This document shows positions 28,770 to 38,447 of a DNA stretch of 64,000 nt, in pieces. How positions within the stretch are numbered: position 1 is the stretch's first letter; each line of letters opens with the position of its first letter. The position numbers were made by a program, and so were the translations under genes. This DNA is from CAVOGJ01 sp963700865 (GTDB taxonomy: Bacteria > Planctomycetota > Planctomycetia > Pirellulales > Pirellulaceae): the NCBI GenBank assembly GCA_963700865.1, contig CAVOZC010000017.1, forward strand, positions 186,001-250,000, in the 5' to 3' direction. The notes under the pieces are model-generated. The model ran no database searches and was not told where the DNA came from. It saw nothing but the letters and a program-made list of their open reading frames with translations.

Positions 28770-30137
28770 CTAACCCTTGGGCAGCTTGGGTTTCTTCCCC
28801 TTGTCGTCGGACTTCCCCTTAGGCTCCTCGTCAGCGACGACGGGTGGAAAACCGTTGAGTTGCCGCCACAGTTCATACCCCAGTCGCACCCGCTGGAGCA
28901 TCACCCAGCCGTTGGCCCGCACGCCTTGCCGGAGAAAGCGGTGCGAGGGCCACTCCTGGTCTTCACCGGGTCTCACCTGCACGCGGAATTTGCCTTTTCC
29001 ATCGTCCGTCTCATCAATCGCCGCCACGGTACCGCCGAACGTCCCCACGGCGACGGAGGGCCAGCCGGCAAACTGGATGGCGGGCCAGCCCTCGAACTGC
29101 AAGCGGACATGGTCACCGACGCGGACCAGCGGCACATCGTTACCGGCCAGCCATAACTCGACGGCCAGATCCTGCGTATCGGGGACGATGGTAAACAATT
29201 CCGAGCTTTCCTTGATGGTCTGGCCTCGTTCGAAGATTGGCATGCGGAAAATCGTGCCGTCGCGTGGCGCGGTAATGACCATCCGCTCCAACTCGGACTG
29301 CTTCATTTCAAGATCCCGGATCTCTTTTTGGACGGTGGCTTGCATCCCGAGCGCATCCTGTTTCATGGCGCTCGCGTAGTCGACCTTGGTTTGGCCTGTC
29401 TTCAATTTCTCCTGTTGCTGTTGCTTCTTGGCTTCCAATTCATTGCGGGCCGTGATGACATCTCGTCTGGCCGACTCCAGCTCCGCGTTGGCCACTTCGT
29501 AGTCTTTTTGAAGCTTTTCGACTTCCTTCCGCGGTGTGATGCCTTTCTCTTCGAGACGTTGTTGACGTTCCAGATTCAGGCGGGCTTGCCACACTTTCGA
29601 TTCGTAGGCGGCGATCAGTTGTTCCTTCGACTCCAACTTGGCTTGGGCGGCCTCGACGAGCTCCGCCGCGGCGCTGACGGCAAAATCGCGGGCTTCGGCG
29701 TAATCGCTGACATTCATCTCATAGGCCATGGCCTTGGCTTGCGCCGTCCGCAGCTTTTCGTTGAGGTCTTCCAGCTGGGCGTCGACTTGTTCCACCATAT
29801 TCTCAGCCGCCGGCTTCAATTCGAGGATGACATCGCCCCGCTTGACTTGGGACCCTTCCCGCAACCCATCGGCAACCTCCTCCACGATCCCCTTGACCGG
29901 TGACATTACGGTCTGTTGCCGCTCCTGCGGGACATAAGCCGTTACGCGGCCGGTCCCTTTGGCCGATTGTTGCCAGGGCAAGGTCAGCATGGCGACGACC
30001 GACACCAACATAAAAAACAGCATGGCGTTGGCCAACCGACGAGCCATCAACGAAGATTGAACGAGCCGCAACGCGGAAAGTTCTTCTTTCGGCGTGAAGG
30101 GATTGGTCGACGTCCGTTGTTGAAGCAGTGTACTCAT
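28770..30137 (-). CDS. HlyD-family periplasmic adaptor subunit
   Basis: The product is 455 aa. A cytoplasmic N-terminus (about 35 aa) leads to one membrane segment (AMLFFMLVSVVAMLTLPW). A beta-barrel/lipoyl part follows with KGTGRVTAYVPQERQQTVMS and PVKGIVEEVADGLREGSQVK, then about 200 residues of coiled coil (AQLEDLNEKLRTAQAKAM through EAKKQQQQEKLKTGQTKV). ITAPRDGTIFRMPIFERGQT and DVPLVRVGDHVRLQFEGWPA return to the lipoyl and barrel domains. This is the membrane fusion protein that links the inner-membrane ABC transporter to TolC. The C-terminus is Lys/Pro-rich (EEPKGKSDDKGKKPKLPKG). The ATG overlaps the stop of the ABC gene (ATGA), so the two are coupled. Confidence 0.85.
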   Translation of the reverse strand: MSTLLQQRTSTNPFTPKEELSALRLVQSSLMARRLANAMLFFMLVSVVAMLTLPWQQSAKGTGRVTAYVPQERQQTVMSPVKGIVEEVADGLREGSQVKRGDVILELKPAAENMVEQVDAQLEDLNEKLRTAQAKAMAYEMNVSDYAEARDFAVSAAAELVEAAQAKLESKEQLIAAYESKVWQARLNLERQQRLEEKGITPRKEVEKLQKDYEVANAELESARRDVITARNELEAKKQQQQEKLKTGQTKVDYASAMKQDALGMQATVQKEIRDLEMKQSELERMVITAPRDGTIFRMPIFERGQTIKESSELFTIVPDTQDLAVELWLAGNDVPLVRVGDHVRLQFEGWPAIQFAGWPSVAVGTFGGTVAAIDETDDGKGKFRVQVRPGEDQEWPSHRFLRQGVRANGWVMLQRVRLGYELWRQLNGFPPVVADEEPKGKSDDKGKKPKLPKG

Positions 30138-32319
30138 CGTGACTTTTGCTCCGAGGCAACCAGGTTCGAACGGATAGCTTGGTCGGAAAGGTCGAGCGTT
30201 CTCTCCATCCGAGCGGCAATCTCGTGGCGGCCCGTGGCCACGAGCAGGGTCCAGGGACGCGTTCGTGCGCACAGATTGTCCAAGGTGGTCTGTAATACCT
30301 CATCCTGCAGGCCATCCAAAGTTCCGTCGATCAATAGCAGCCGTGGACGGCCGCAAATGGCCCGCGCGATCATCAAGCGTCGCGTCTGGCTGTCGGTGAG
30401 AGGCGCTCCGTTGGTTTGCACACGAGTGCTCAACCCATCCGGCAGTCGCATGATTTCGTCCAATAAGCCAACTGCCACCAGGCTCTCACGGACATCCGAC
30501 GCGTTGATCTGCGGACGGTTCAAATGCACGTTCTCCTCGATCGTGCCTCGAAACACCTCCGATCCCCGCGCGAGCGACACATGTTCCCGCAGCGAATCGG
30601 GCCGCAACTCGCGGAGATCGATCCCATCCAACGTGACATGCCCCTCACTCGGCTGACGAACCCCCGTGACTAGATCGAGCAGCACGCTCTTGCCAGCTGC
30701 CGCCGGACCGACCACGGCCAGACTCTCTCCGGGTGCCAGCTCGAAGGTGAGTCCGCTGTGGAGCTTGGACTTGCCCACGGTTTGCGAAACGGATCGGAAG
30801 GCCAAGGAAGCTGCCGTGGCGTCCTCCAGATGGAACAGCTTGTCGTGCTGCTCGATCGGCAGATCAAACAGTTTGCCAAGTTTGTCCACGCTGGCGAGCA
30901 GGTCGTAAAAGCCTTCCAGATGCTTACCGACCTTGGCGAACGAACCGACGATCGTCATGACGATCAATTCGGAAGCCACCAACTGCCCCAACGTCAATTC
31001 GCCTTGGATGACCAGCCAGCCGCCAAGTCCCAACAGAATCGTCGCGGCGACGGCCTGCAGGCCGAGCGCGAACAGGATTTGCCGTATCAGGACGCGGAAG
31101 TGAGCCTTCCGGGCGTCGAGGTAGTCGACGGCCAGTTTGTCTGCCCGATCCAGGCCGAACTGGGAACCTCCGTGAAGCTTGAAGGCCGTCGGATGACGGG
31201 CCAGCTCCTCCAGCCAGGCGGCGACTTCGTACTTACAGGCCGACTCGCGGATGGAAGTGCGGACCGCTCCGCGACCGAGACCAAAGACGATGAATCCAAT
31301 CGCCAGCAACAGAAACGCGTCGAAACCCAGCAGAAACGGATGATAAAACCCCAGCACCGCCATACCGATGGCAGTCTGTAAGACGATCGTGATGCCGTCC
31401 AGCATCAGCGCGGCCGCAACTTTTTGGACGGTGACCACATCAAAGAAGCGGTTGACCAACTCGGGCGCAAGTAGCCGTCAATCGCCTTCTGTTCGACGCG
31501 AGGTAAGCGATACGCCAGATCTTCGACGACACGCACAAACAAACGACGCTGAATAATTTCTACGATAAACGTGTTTAACGCGCGAATGGCGGCGGCAAAA
31601 CCGAGAAACGTCATCAGCATCAACGACAGGACCAGGACGGGTTGCAGATAACGCCCGAAGGCCACCGTGTTCACCAACGCTTCGACGGCCAAGGGGGCGG
31701 CCAAGGCAAGGATGCCGACGACGATCGAAAAGATGACAACAGCCCACAGGTCACTCTTCTCGGCCCGGATGAGTCCCAGGAGTCGTTCGAGCGGTTTGAT
31801 CGGCAATTTGTGACCGGACGCATCGTGGCGTTCAAGCTGGCATGGCAGCGCGGCTTGGCCGGAGATCCACCGCAACTCCTTTCGCTTGCCGCCCCGCGCA
31901 AGTCGCTTCCGCAGCTGACGAATGGACAACCATTCCTCTTGATTTTCATGGAAGTCGAGCACGCGAACTCGGCCACGGCGCACCTGATCCAAGGCCAGCC
32001 ATTCCACGGTGGGCGCCGCCAACTCGTCGTCGGCGGTAAAACAGACGGCGACCGGAATGCCTTGTCGCACCAACCGCAGCACGTCGGCGAGCGCCAAATC
32101 GGTACTGCGAATACGGAGATTCAGGCTCTCCCCCGCTTCCACCAAGCGTTGGCCCCAGACGCGGAAGTCGTCACCCGGAATCGCCCGCACCATCTCCGCA
32201 ATCGTCCGCTGGGCAACGGGGCGATCAAAGGAGATCCGCGAGCTGCCAGCGAAGAATTCCAGGACGCGGGCGGCAGTCTTCGTGGCCTGAGACTTTTCGT
32301 AGTCGCTGATTTGCTTCAT
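30134..32319 (-). CDS. ABC transporter permease/ATPase of an export system, degenerate ATPase motifs (one frameshift)
   Basis: It is about 728 aa after adding one base near 31470. Residues 1-175 resemble a non-catalytic C39-like domain. Five to six membrane segments follow (DLWAVVIFSIVVGILALAAP, GIAMAVLGFYHPFLLGFDAF, FALGLQAVAATILLGLGG). The nucleotide-binding domain has Walker A GPAAAGKSVLLDL intact. The signature is LTDSQ instead of LSGGQ. Walker B reads LLLIDG, so the catalytic Glu is Gly. The Q-loop region reads VSLARGSEVFRGTIEEN without Gln. If the protein is a homodimer both sites would be impaired. It may hydrolyse poorly, work by ATP binding, or need another ATPase. Context with HlyD and TolC indicates a type I-like exporter. 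Confidence 0.8.
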
Positions 32320-32373
32320 GAGTGGCGTTCCAACCGATAGTGATGGAGGGTCGTCGCGCACGACGGTCGAAAG

Positions 32374-32715
32374 CTATGCCTGATGGAAGGTGCGAATGCT
32401 GTCGCGCGAGTACTCGGATTGAAATTTCAGCTTGCGGGCTACCGAGTGCCCCAACCGGCGAGCGATGCGGGCAAAGCCTTCGCCAAACTCGGCCGCCTGC
32501 TGGGTCACTTCCACGGTCCCCTGTCGCCGCAGAATCGCGCGGGCCACGCACCGCTTATCAATGCCTCCCCGGGGGCCATTCACATCTTCGGTGAGCACCG
32601 TGACTCGTTGAATCTGCTCGCCAAATCGCGACAGCGCAAAGAGAAAACTTCGCGTCGCTGCCTGCCGATCCGCGTCGGTGAGCAATTGGCCACGGTCAAC
32701 AAAATGAATCTCCAT
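32374..32715 (-). CDS. HPF/RaiA-family ribosome hibernation factor
   Basis: The product is 113 aa. It starts MEIHFVDRGQLLTDADRQAA and has QIQRVTVLTEDVNGPRGGID, KRCVARAILRRQGTVEV and FARIARRLGHSVARKL. This matches the S30AE fold of ribosome hibernation promoting factors, which bind the decoding site of the 30S subunit in stationary phase. The NGPRGG.DKRC segment is characteristic. ATG 32715 has GAGGAG at good spacing. It is the first gene of a set leading into the ABC/HlyD/TolC genes, 54 bp upstream of the ABC start, so cotranscription is likely though functionally odd. An AT-rich TTATATATAC at 32811-32820 may belong to its promoter. Confidence 0.78.
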   Translation of the reverse strand: MEIHFVDRGQLLTDADRQAATRSFLFALSRFGEQIQRVTVLTEDVNGPRGGIDKRCVARAILRRQGTVEVTQQAAEFGEGFARIARRLGHSVARKLKFQSEYSRDSIRTFHQA

Positions 32716-32893
32716 GGTGCAAGACTCCTCGTAAGCGATTGGGGTCGGGCCCCTGCCCGGCGAACCGGGAGGAAAAAACCGACCCGGCCACACGATTTTT
32801 CCATCCACTATTATATATACGGCGTCATCGACAGGGAGAAAAAGCAGATTTTTCACCATAGACACGTAGAATTTTACGACGTATTCTTTGGCC

Positions 32894-33793
32894 ATGGAAT
32901 GGCTTAATTACCACCACCTGTTCTATTTCTGGCACGTCGCCAAGGAGGGAACCGTTTCCGCGGCCGCCCAGACTCTCCATCTGGCACGGCCCACAGTGAC
33001 GGCTCAGGTGCGAGCACTGGAAAAATCGGTCGGCCAGCCGCTCCTGGAGCGGCGAGGGCGGCGATTGGAGCTGACCAAATTCGGACGACAGGTCTTTGTC
33101 TATGCTGATGAGATGTTTGCGATTGGCAACGAGTTAAAGGAGTTCGTGCGTTCGGGACAGGGGGCTTCGCGCAGCCGCTTTGTCGTGGGGATGCCCGATG
33201 TGGTGCCCAAGATCATCGCCTTTGAATTACTGAAACCCGCCTTGCATCTGGCCGAACGTCCTCAAATCGTCTGTTATGAAGGCAAGCTGGACGTACTGCT
33301 CGCCGATCTGGCGCTGCATCGCCTGGACCTGGTACTTTCCGATTCACCGGCACCACCCAGCGTGGACGTGCGTGTTTACAATCACAAATTGGGCGAGTGC
33401 GGCATCTCCCTGCTCGCTGTCCCGGAGCTGGCGAAGAAATATAGTGCCGACTTTCCTCGGTCACTCGATGGGGCGCCGTTCCTGCTCCCGACCAATCATA
33501 CGGCCATGCGGCGGACGCTCAGTCGCTGGCTGGAAGAGCACGACGTGCATCCCTTTCTGGTCGCGGAGTTCGAGGACAGCGCACTTCTGAAAGTTTTTGG
33601 TCAGTCGGGAGCAGGCCTCTTTCCCGTCCCCATGGCCATTGAGCAAGAGGTGCAAAAGCAGTATCGAGTGGAGCTTGTCGGCCGCCTGGAACAGGTGAAA
33701 GACACGTTCTACGCCATTTCGGTGGAGAAGCGGGTGAATCATCCCGCCGTCCTGGCAATCGTGAAGCAGGCCCGCAATGAGATCTTCGATTAG
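32894..33793 (+). CDS. nhaR: LysR-type transcriptional regulator, NhaR-like
   Basis: The product is 299 aa. It opens MEWLNYHHLFYFWHVAKEGT, then VSAAAQTLHLARPTVTAQVR, the LysR winged helix with the aromatic-rich NYHHLFYFW start typical of NhaR. The effector domain has FVVGMPDVVPKIIAFELLKP, LDVLLADLALHRLDLVLSDS and GAGLFPVPMAIEQEV. NhaR activates Na+/H+ antiporter genes in response to Na+ and alkali in enterobacteria. No antiporter gene is visible here, so the targets are unknown. It is divergent from the hibernation factor. A TTG two codons upstream is an alternative start. No ribosome binding site is obvious. Confidence 0.8.
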   Translation: MEWLNYHHLFYFWHVAKEGTVSAAAQTLHLARPTVTAQVRALEKSVGQPLLERRGRRLELTKFGRQVFVYADEMFAIGNELKEFVRSGQGASRSRFVVGMPDVVPKIIAFELLKPALHLAERPQIVCYEGKLDVLLADLALHRLDLVLSDSPAPPSVDVRVYNHKLGECGISLLAVPELAKKYSADFPRSLDGAPFLLPTNHTAMRRTLSRWLEEHDVHPFLVAEFEDSALLKVFGQSGAGLFPVPMAIEQEVQKQYRVELVGRLEQVKDTFYAISVEKRVNHPAVLAIVKQARNEIFD

Positions 33794-33841
33794 CCACCGT
33801 CGTACACGATATGACGCGTCCCGTGTTCAGGAGTCACCCGC

Positions 33842-35312
33842 TTGCTTGCCAATGCACTTTTTAACCCTGCCTCGCTCTTATTGGTCGCTCACACGCTGAT
33901 TGTGGTGCTATTATCCCTGCGGGTCATCATGAAACGCCCGCCAACCGGCGTGGCGCTGGCCTGGTTGCTGCTCATCTCGGCCATCCCGTTCCTGGGAGGC
34001 TTGATCTACTTGATGATAGGCGAGCGGCGTATCGGCCGGGGCCGTGCACGCGGCTTCAGGATGCTGCGGGTGGATATCCGGAGCATCTTCGAGTCAGCCA
34101 TTTCGGAAGGATTACTGGCGGTCGATTGGTCTCGCCATTCCCGGGCCGCTCGCGGCATGGATCAACTGGGCAAGAAAATCGTGGGACTCTCTACCGTCCA
34201 CGGCAGCCGTTTTCAGCTCTTTTCCGACACGCAAGCTGCTCTGCAGGCGATCACCAAGGATATTGATGCCGCGCAGACCAGCGTTTTGTTGGAGTTCTAT
34301 ATCTGGAACGAGGGAGGACGCGCCGATGAAGTCCTGGAGGCCGTGATTCGTGCGGCGCAAAGGGGTGTCAACTGCGGCGTGCTGATCGACGCACTCGGCG
34401 CCCGCCCCTGGTGGAAGGGCAAACAGCCCCGTCGCCTCCGCGCGGCCGGCGTGCATGTACGCCCCGCCCTGCCGGTGGGGCTGCTGCGGACGCTCGTCGG
34501 CCGCACCGACTTGCGCTTGCATCGCAAGATTGTGGTGATCGACGGACATACCGCCTGGACCGGTAGCATGAACCTGGTGGATCCCCGTTTTTTCAAGCAG
34601 AATTCGGGCGTCGGCGAATGGGTCGATGCCATGGTCCGACTCGAGGGCTCCGTGGTCGCGGCCTTGGCGACGGTCCTGATCAGCGACTGGATCCTGGAAA
34701 CCGGTGAACCGATGGCGGACATTATCAGCCGCAACGGGTTACGGTTGGTCGAACCCCAAGGCACGGCCGACATTCAGGTCGTACCGTCCGGCCCGGGCCA
34801 ATCAGAAGATGGGCTGCTACAGATGATTCTGGCGCTCATCAACGCCGCGGAATCAGAACTCGTGCTGACGACACCTTACCTCGTGCCGGACGATTCGCTC
34901 CTCCGCGCCCTGCGTGGCGCGGCGGCTCGTGGTGTGGCCGTCCGCCTGATCGTGCCCGAGAAAGTCGATTCGGTGTTAACTCGGTATGCCAGCCGTTCGT
35001 ATTACGATGATCTGTTGGAAATGGACATCGAGATTCTACTTGTATAAGGGCGGTCTGCTGCACACCAAATCGATTTCGGTCGACGATCACCTGGCCATGT
35101 TCGGCACGGTCAATCTGGATCTCCGCAGCTTCTGGTTGAACTATGAAGTGGCCCTGTTTGTGTATGACCAGGAGTTCTCGCGGGAACTGCGGAAGCTGCA
35201 ACAGTCTTATCTCGACGATTCCCTGCGGCTCGATCCCCAGACGTGGGCGGCGCGCTCGTTCGGCAGTCGACTGCTGGAAAACACGCTCCGCCTGGTCAGC
35301 CCGCTGCTCTAG
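33842..35312 (+). CDS. cls: Cardiolipin synthase (one frameshift)
   Basis: It is about 489 aa after removing one base near 35038. Two N-terminal membrane segments (LLVAHTLIVVLLSLRVIM, AWLLLISAIPFLGGLIYLMI) precede two phospholipase D motifs: LHRKIVVIDGHTAWTGSMN and LHTKSISVDDHLAMFGTVNL (HxKx4D). LEFYIWNEGGRADEVLEAVI lies before the first. It would condense two phosphatidylglycerols to cardiolipin and glycerol at the inner membrane. The start is TTG 33842 with AGGAGT 8 bases upstream. The frame breaks just before the second HKD motif (DIEI/YLYKGG), which would abolish activity if real. It ends convergent with the diesterase gene. Confidence 0.87.
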
Positions 35313-35453
35313 CCTGGGACAGGCATCCGGCCTGTCATTGTTCCAAGTTCGGCGGCCGCGGCGGAGCAATGCGGGTAGCCGAATTCGCAAGAATTTGGTG
35401 CCAGCCACCCCAAGTCAACGCTCACCAAGTCTGGCGATTTCGAGTCGGGGGAT

Positions 35454-37329
35454 TCATTGTCCCCACCCACGTGGCACCACACCAAAGGTCCCCGCCAGCT
35501 CGATCAAGAGACGCTCCGGCAAACTCATCTCGGCCCGTTGGACGAGCACCGAGCGCGCCACGTCCGGCCGGTCCGTAATGAGCCCCTGCACACCGCGGCC
35601 GATCATCGTCGACATGCTCACGGCATCATTCACCGTCCAAACGAAGACCTCTTTGCCCAGACCGTCGCGCGGCGCGCACGAAGCTGGGCGTGGCGAACGT
35701 CGCGTTGACAGCGACAAAGTCAGCCTCGATCCCCGGCAGGTTTCCCGCCGAAACGGACATCAGCAGACCGACCGTCCAGTCGGGCCGTAGTGCTTTCATC
35801 TTCTTGACGGCATCCAACTTGAGTGACATGAATACCACATCATCCACGCCGCCGCGGGATTCAATCAAATCCACAACCCTTTCTTCGAGCTGCTGATCGT
35901 GCCCGTAGTACTTCAGTTCAATCACGACCCGCACGTTGCCCTGACATGCGTCCAGAACATCGCGCAAGAGTGGTACGCGTTCGTCCTTGAAGCTCGCATC
36001 AAACCAGCTGCCAATATCAATGTCCCGCAAGTCGAGTTGCGTCGCATTCCAGATCTTTAAATCCAGGCCGGCAAGTTTCATAAAATCACTATCGTGAAAA
36101 ACGACGACCTCCCCATCAGCCGTCTCCTGCACGTCGACTTCCACGCTGTCCGCGCCGTCGGCGATCGCCTGTCGTATCGCGGCCAAGGTATTCTCCGGAG
36201 CCGCCCGCGAGGCCCCGCGGTGTGCGATGATCGCCACGTCATCTTCCAGCGGGATATTGGCAACGGTCCAAGCTCCGAAGCCAAATGCAACCAGAATGGT
36301 GAGGAAAAGGCACATCATCAACCGCCCCGTCGTCAGCTGCCAGCCTGCGAACCGAGGTGGGACCGCTCTCAGTTCGCTGCTCCGCATGTTGTTCCGTCCG
36401 GCGCCCCCTGACCGCTGATACAGTTCGCAGAGCACGGTCGCGAAGGTCGCCGCCGAAAGGAGTCGCAGCACCAGCTGAAAAACGGCCCACACGAGCAGGC
36501 TGACTCCGATGGCCATCGTGAGCAGCGTCAATGAGCCTGCCAGGCGGGGAACAATCAGGCGTCCCAATCCAATCAGAGTGAACGACACCAGCAAAGAGAC
36601 CATCGTCGTGGCCACCCCCCAGGCGAGCAGCCAAGTCAACACCGTTCGTCGACGTCCCGACGCCCGCTGGCGACTCACTCGCAGCGCGGCTGCCGAACGG
36701 ACATCCTCGAAGAGCACGAGAGGCAACGCGAAGAACCAGCCGGTGAAGAGTCGTAACAGCACGGCCACGAGGACCAGCGTCAAGAGGATTCCGATACCGA
36801 CGGCAGCCAGAAAGGAAGGCGGTTTTTCCTTCAGATAGAAGTTGATATCGTGCGACCCGAGCAGCGTGCAATAAACAACCGCCGCCAAGGCCAGGCAGGG
36901 CGCCGCGGTCAACAACGTCAAGCCAACGATCCGCGCTGTAACGCGCAGGACCGCATGGGCATGCAACACGGCAAACCAGATGGCCGCGACGGGCCTCACC
37001 GGCTTCGACGAGTCGGACGCCAGGATCGCCAGTAGCGAGGCGACTTCCAGGGCGCTGATGCTCAGCCAGCAGGCTCCCACGACCACCAGACAAAGCCATC
37101 CCAGCGGCCCCGTGGCCAGCAAGAGAATGTCTTGGTCTGCCAGGAAGGCACGACCAGACCAAGCCAACACGCAGTGAAACAGGAGCAGCGACAGCGGGAC
37201 GAGCAACACCAGCGCCAAGCCGCGATACAGAAGTCCCGTCAGCAATAGCGATGGCCAGGCGTGGCGAAAAACGCGCGTCATCGCACTGAAACGTGAAGAC
37301 ATCGTGGGTTCCGCGGAAGATTGGCTCAT
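35454..37329 (-). CDS. Membrane-anchored glycerophosphodiester phosphodiesterase (one frameshift)
   Basis: It is about 624 aa after removing one base near 35674. Residues 1-340 are hydrophobic, with about six to eight membrane segments (SLLLTGLLYRGLALVLLVPL, LLLATGPLGWLCLVVVGACW, and others), corresponding to the GPDPase membrane domain. Residues from about 350 form the GDPD TIM barrel: VAIIAHRGASRAAPENTLAA, ADSVEVDVQETADGEVVVFH, VRVVIELKYYG, WTVGLLMSVSAGN and EVFVWTVNDAVSMSTMI. HRG, ExD and the second His are present. It would release the alcohol from glycerophosphodiesters. Its neighbour, cardiolipin synthase, is also in phospholipid metabolism. ATG 37329 is preferred; ATG 37302 is an alternative. 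Confidence 0.85.
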
Positions 37330-37438
37330 GAGGGAGTGCCCTTGGAGGGGCGTTTCTGCTGCAACAAAATTCGGTAGAATAGCGGGGCCCCTGGTAGTCC
37401 ACTCGCTCGCTTCCCACTGCACGCTTGGAGGTTTGGTC

Positions 37439-38391
37439 ATGTTCGGCAAGTTCGCCCGCGTCGTCGTTTTACTGTGGCTGGCACTCGCTTGCCAGTTCTG
37501 TACGGGACAAGAAGCGGAAACGCCCGCGAGACGACGCAGGAAGGCGGCGCGGCCGCCGGCAACGAAATAGACGCGACCACGGACGATACGGCTGCCATCC
37601 AAGCCGCGATCCAGTCTTATGTCGAGGCCTTCAACAATCGGGATGTCGAGCAGCTGATCGTTCTCTGGTCACCCGAAGGCGTCTATCACAGCCGCCGGGG
37701 AGGCGAAGCGCTGGTCGGTCATGATGCCTTGCGTGAGTCATTTATTGCCAATTTTTCCCAGGAGAGCGTGCCCATCCTGGCCGTGAACACTGCGTCGATC
37801 GAGTTCGTTTCGCCAAACGTCGCCGTCGAACGGGGTACCGCCACCGTCAAGCATTCGGAGGATGACTTCTTCGAAACCGAATATAGCGTCATTTATGTCA
37901 AGCAGGATGGAACATGGCTGATTGATCGCGTCAGGGAAGACGAGATCGCTGAGCCACCGTCCAATTACTCTCACCTAAGGGACCTGGAATGGATGATCGG
38001 CGAGTGGGTGGATGAGGCGGACAGCGGCGTTATTGAACTCGAATGCCAATGGACGAAAAACCAAAACCATATCAGCCGCCGCTTTAAGGTGACGAGCGGC
38101 GATGCCGTCGAATTGTCCGGCCTGGAGATCATCGGCTGGGACCCTCGGCAGAAACAAATTCGTAGCTGGCTGTTTGACTCTGATGGCGGGTTTGTCGAAG
38201 CCACCTGGAGCAAACGAGAAGATCATTGGACCGTCCAGGCCGTCGCGACGCTGGCGGACGGCGGCGCCGGTTCGTACACCGGCATCCTACGACCAATCGA
38301 CGAGAACAGTTTCAGCTTCCAAAAAGTCAATCAAGTGATCGACAGCCAATTGCTCCCCAACATGGATGAGGTGATCATCCGGCGGAAGTGA
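37439..38391 (+). CDS. Secreted SnoaL-like (SgcJ/EcaC-type) protein (one frameshift)
   Basis: It is about 317 aa after adding one base near 37535. MFGKFARVVVLLWLALACQF with CTGQEAE is a signal peptide. ATG 37439 has GGAGG 8 bases upstream. Residues 50-165 form a SnoaL/NTF2-like domain: DDTAAIQAAIQSYVEAFNNR, WSPEGVYHSRRGGEALVGHD and VAVERGTATV. The C-terminal half (LRDLEWMIGEWVDEADSGVI, then DAVELSGLEIIGWDPRQKQI and RSWLFDSDGGFVEATW) is a second beta-barrel domain like the 'DUF1579' type seen after SnoaL domains in planctomycetes. The function is unknown. The gene precedes the repeat-rich secreted protein by 56 bp. Confidence 0.75.
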
Positions 38392-38447
38392 TGGCAGTCC
38401 GCGATCATTCGCCCCGTCAACAAGAATTCTCTCTCAAGAGCTACCGT

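Noticed and set aside
32894..33793. Sodium antiporter operon implied by an NhaR-like regulator
   Set aside because: No antiporter gene is found on either side; the regulator stands alone.
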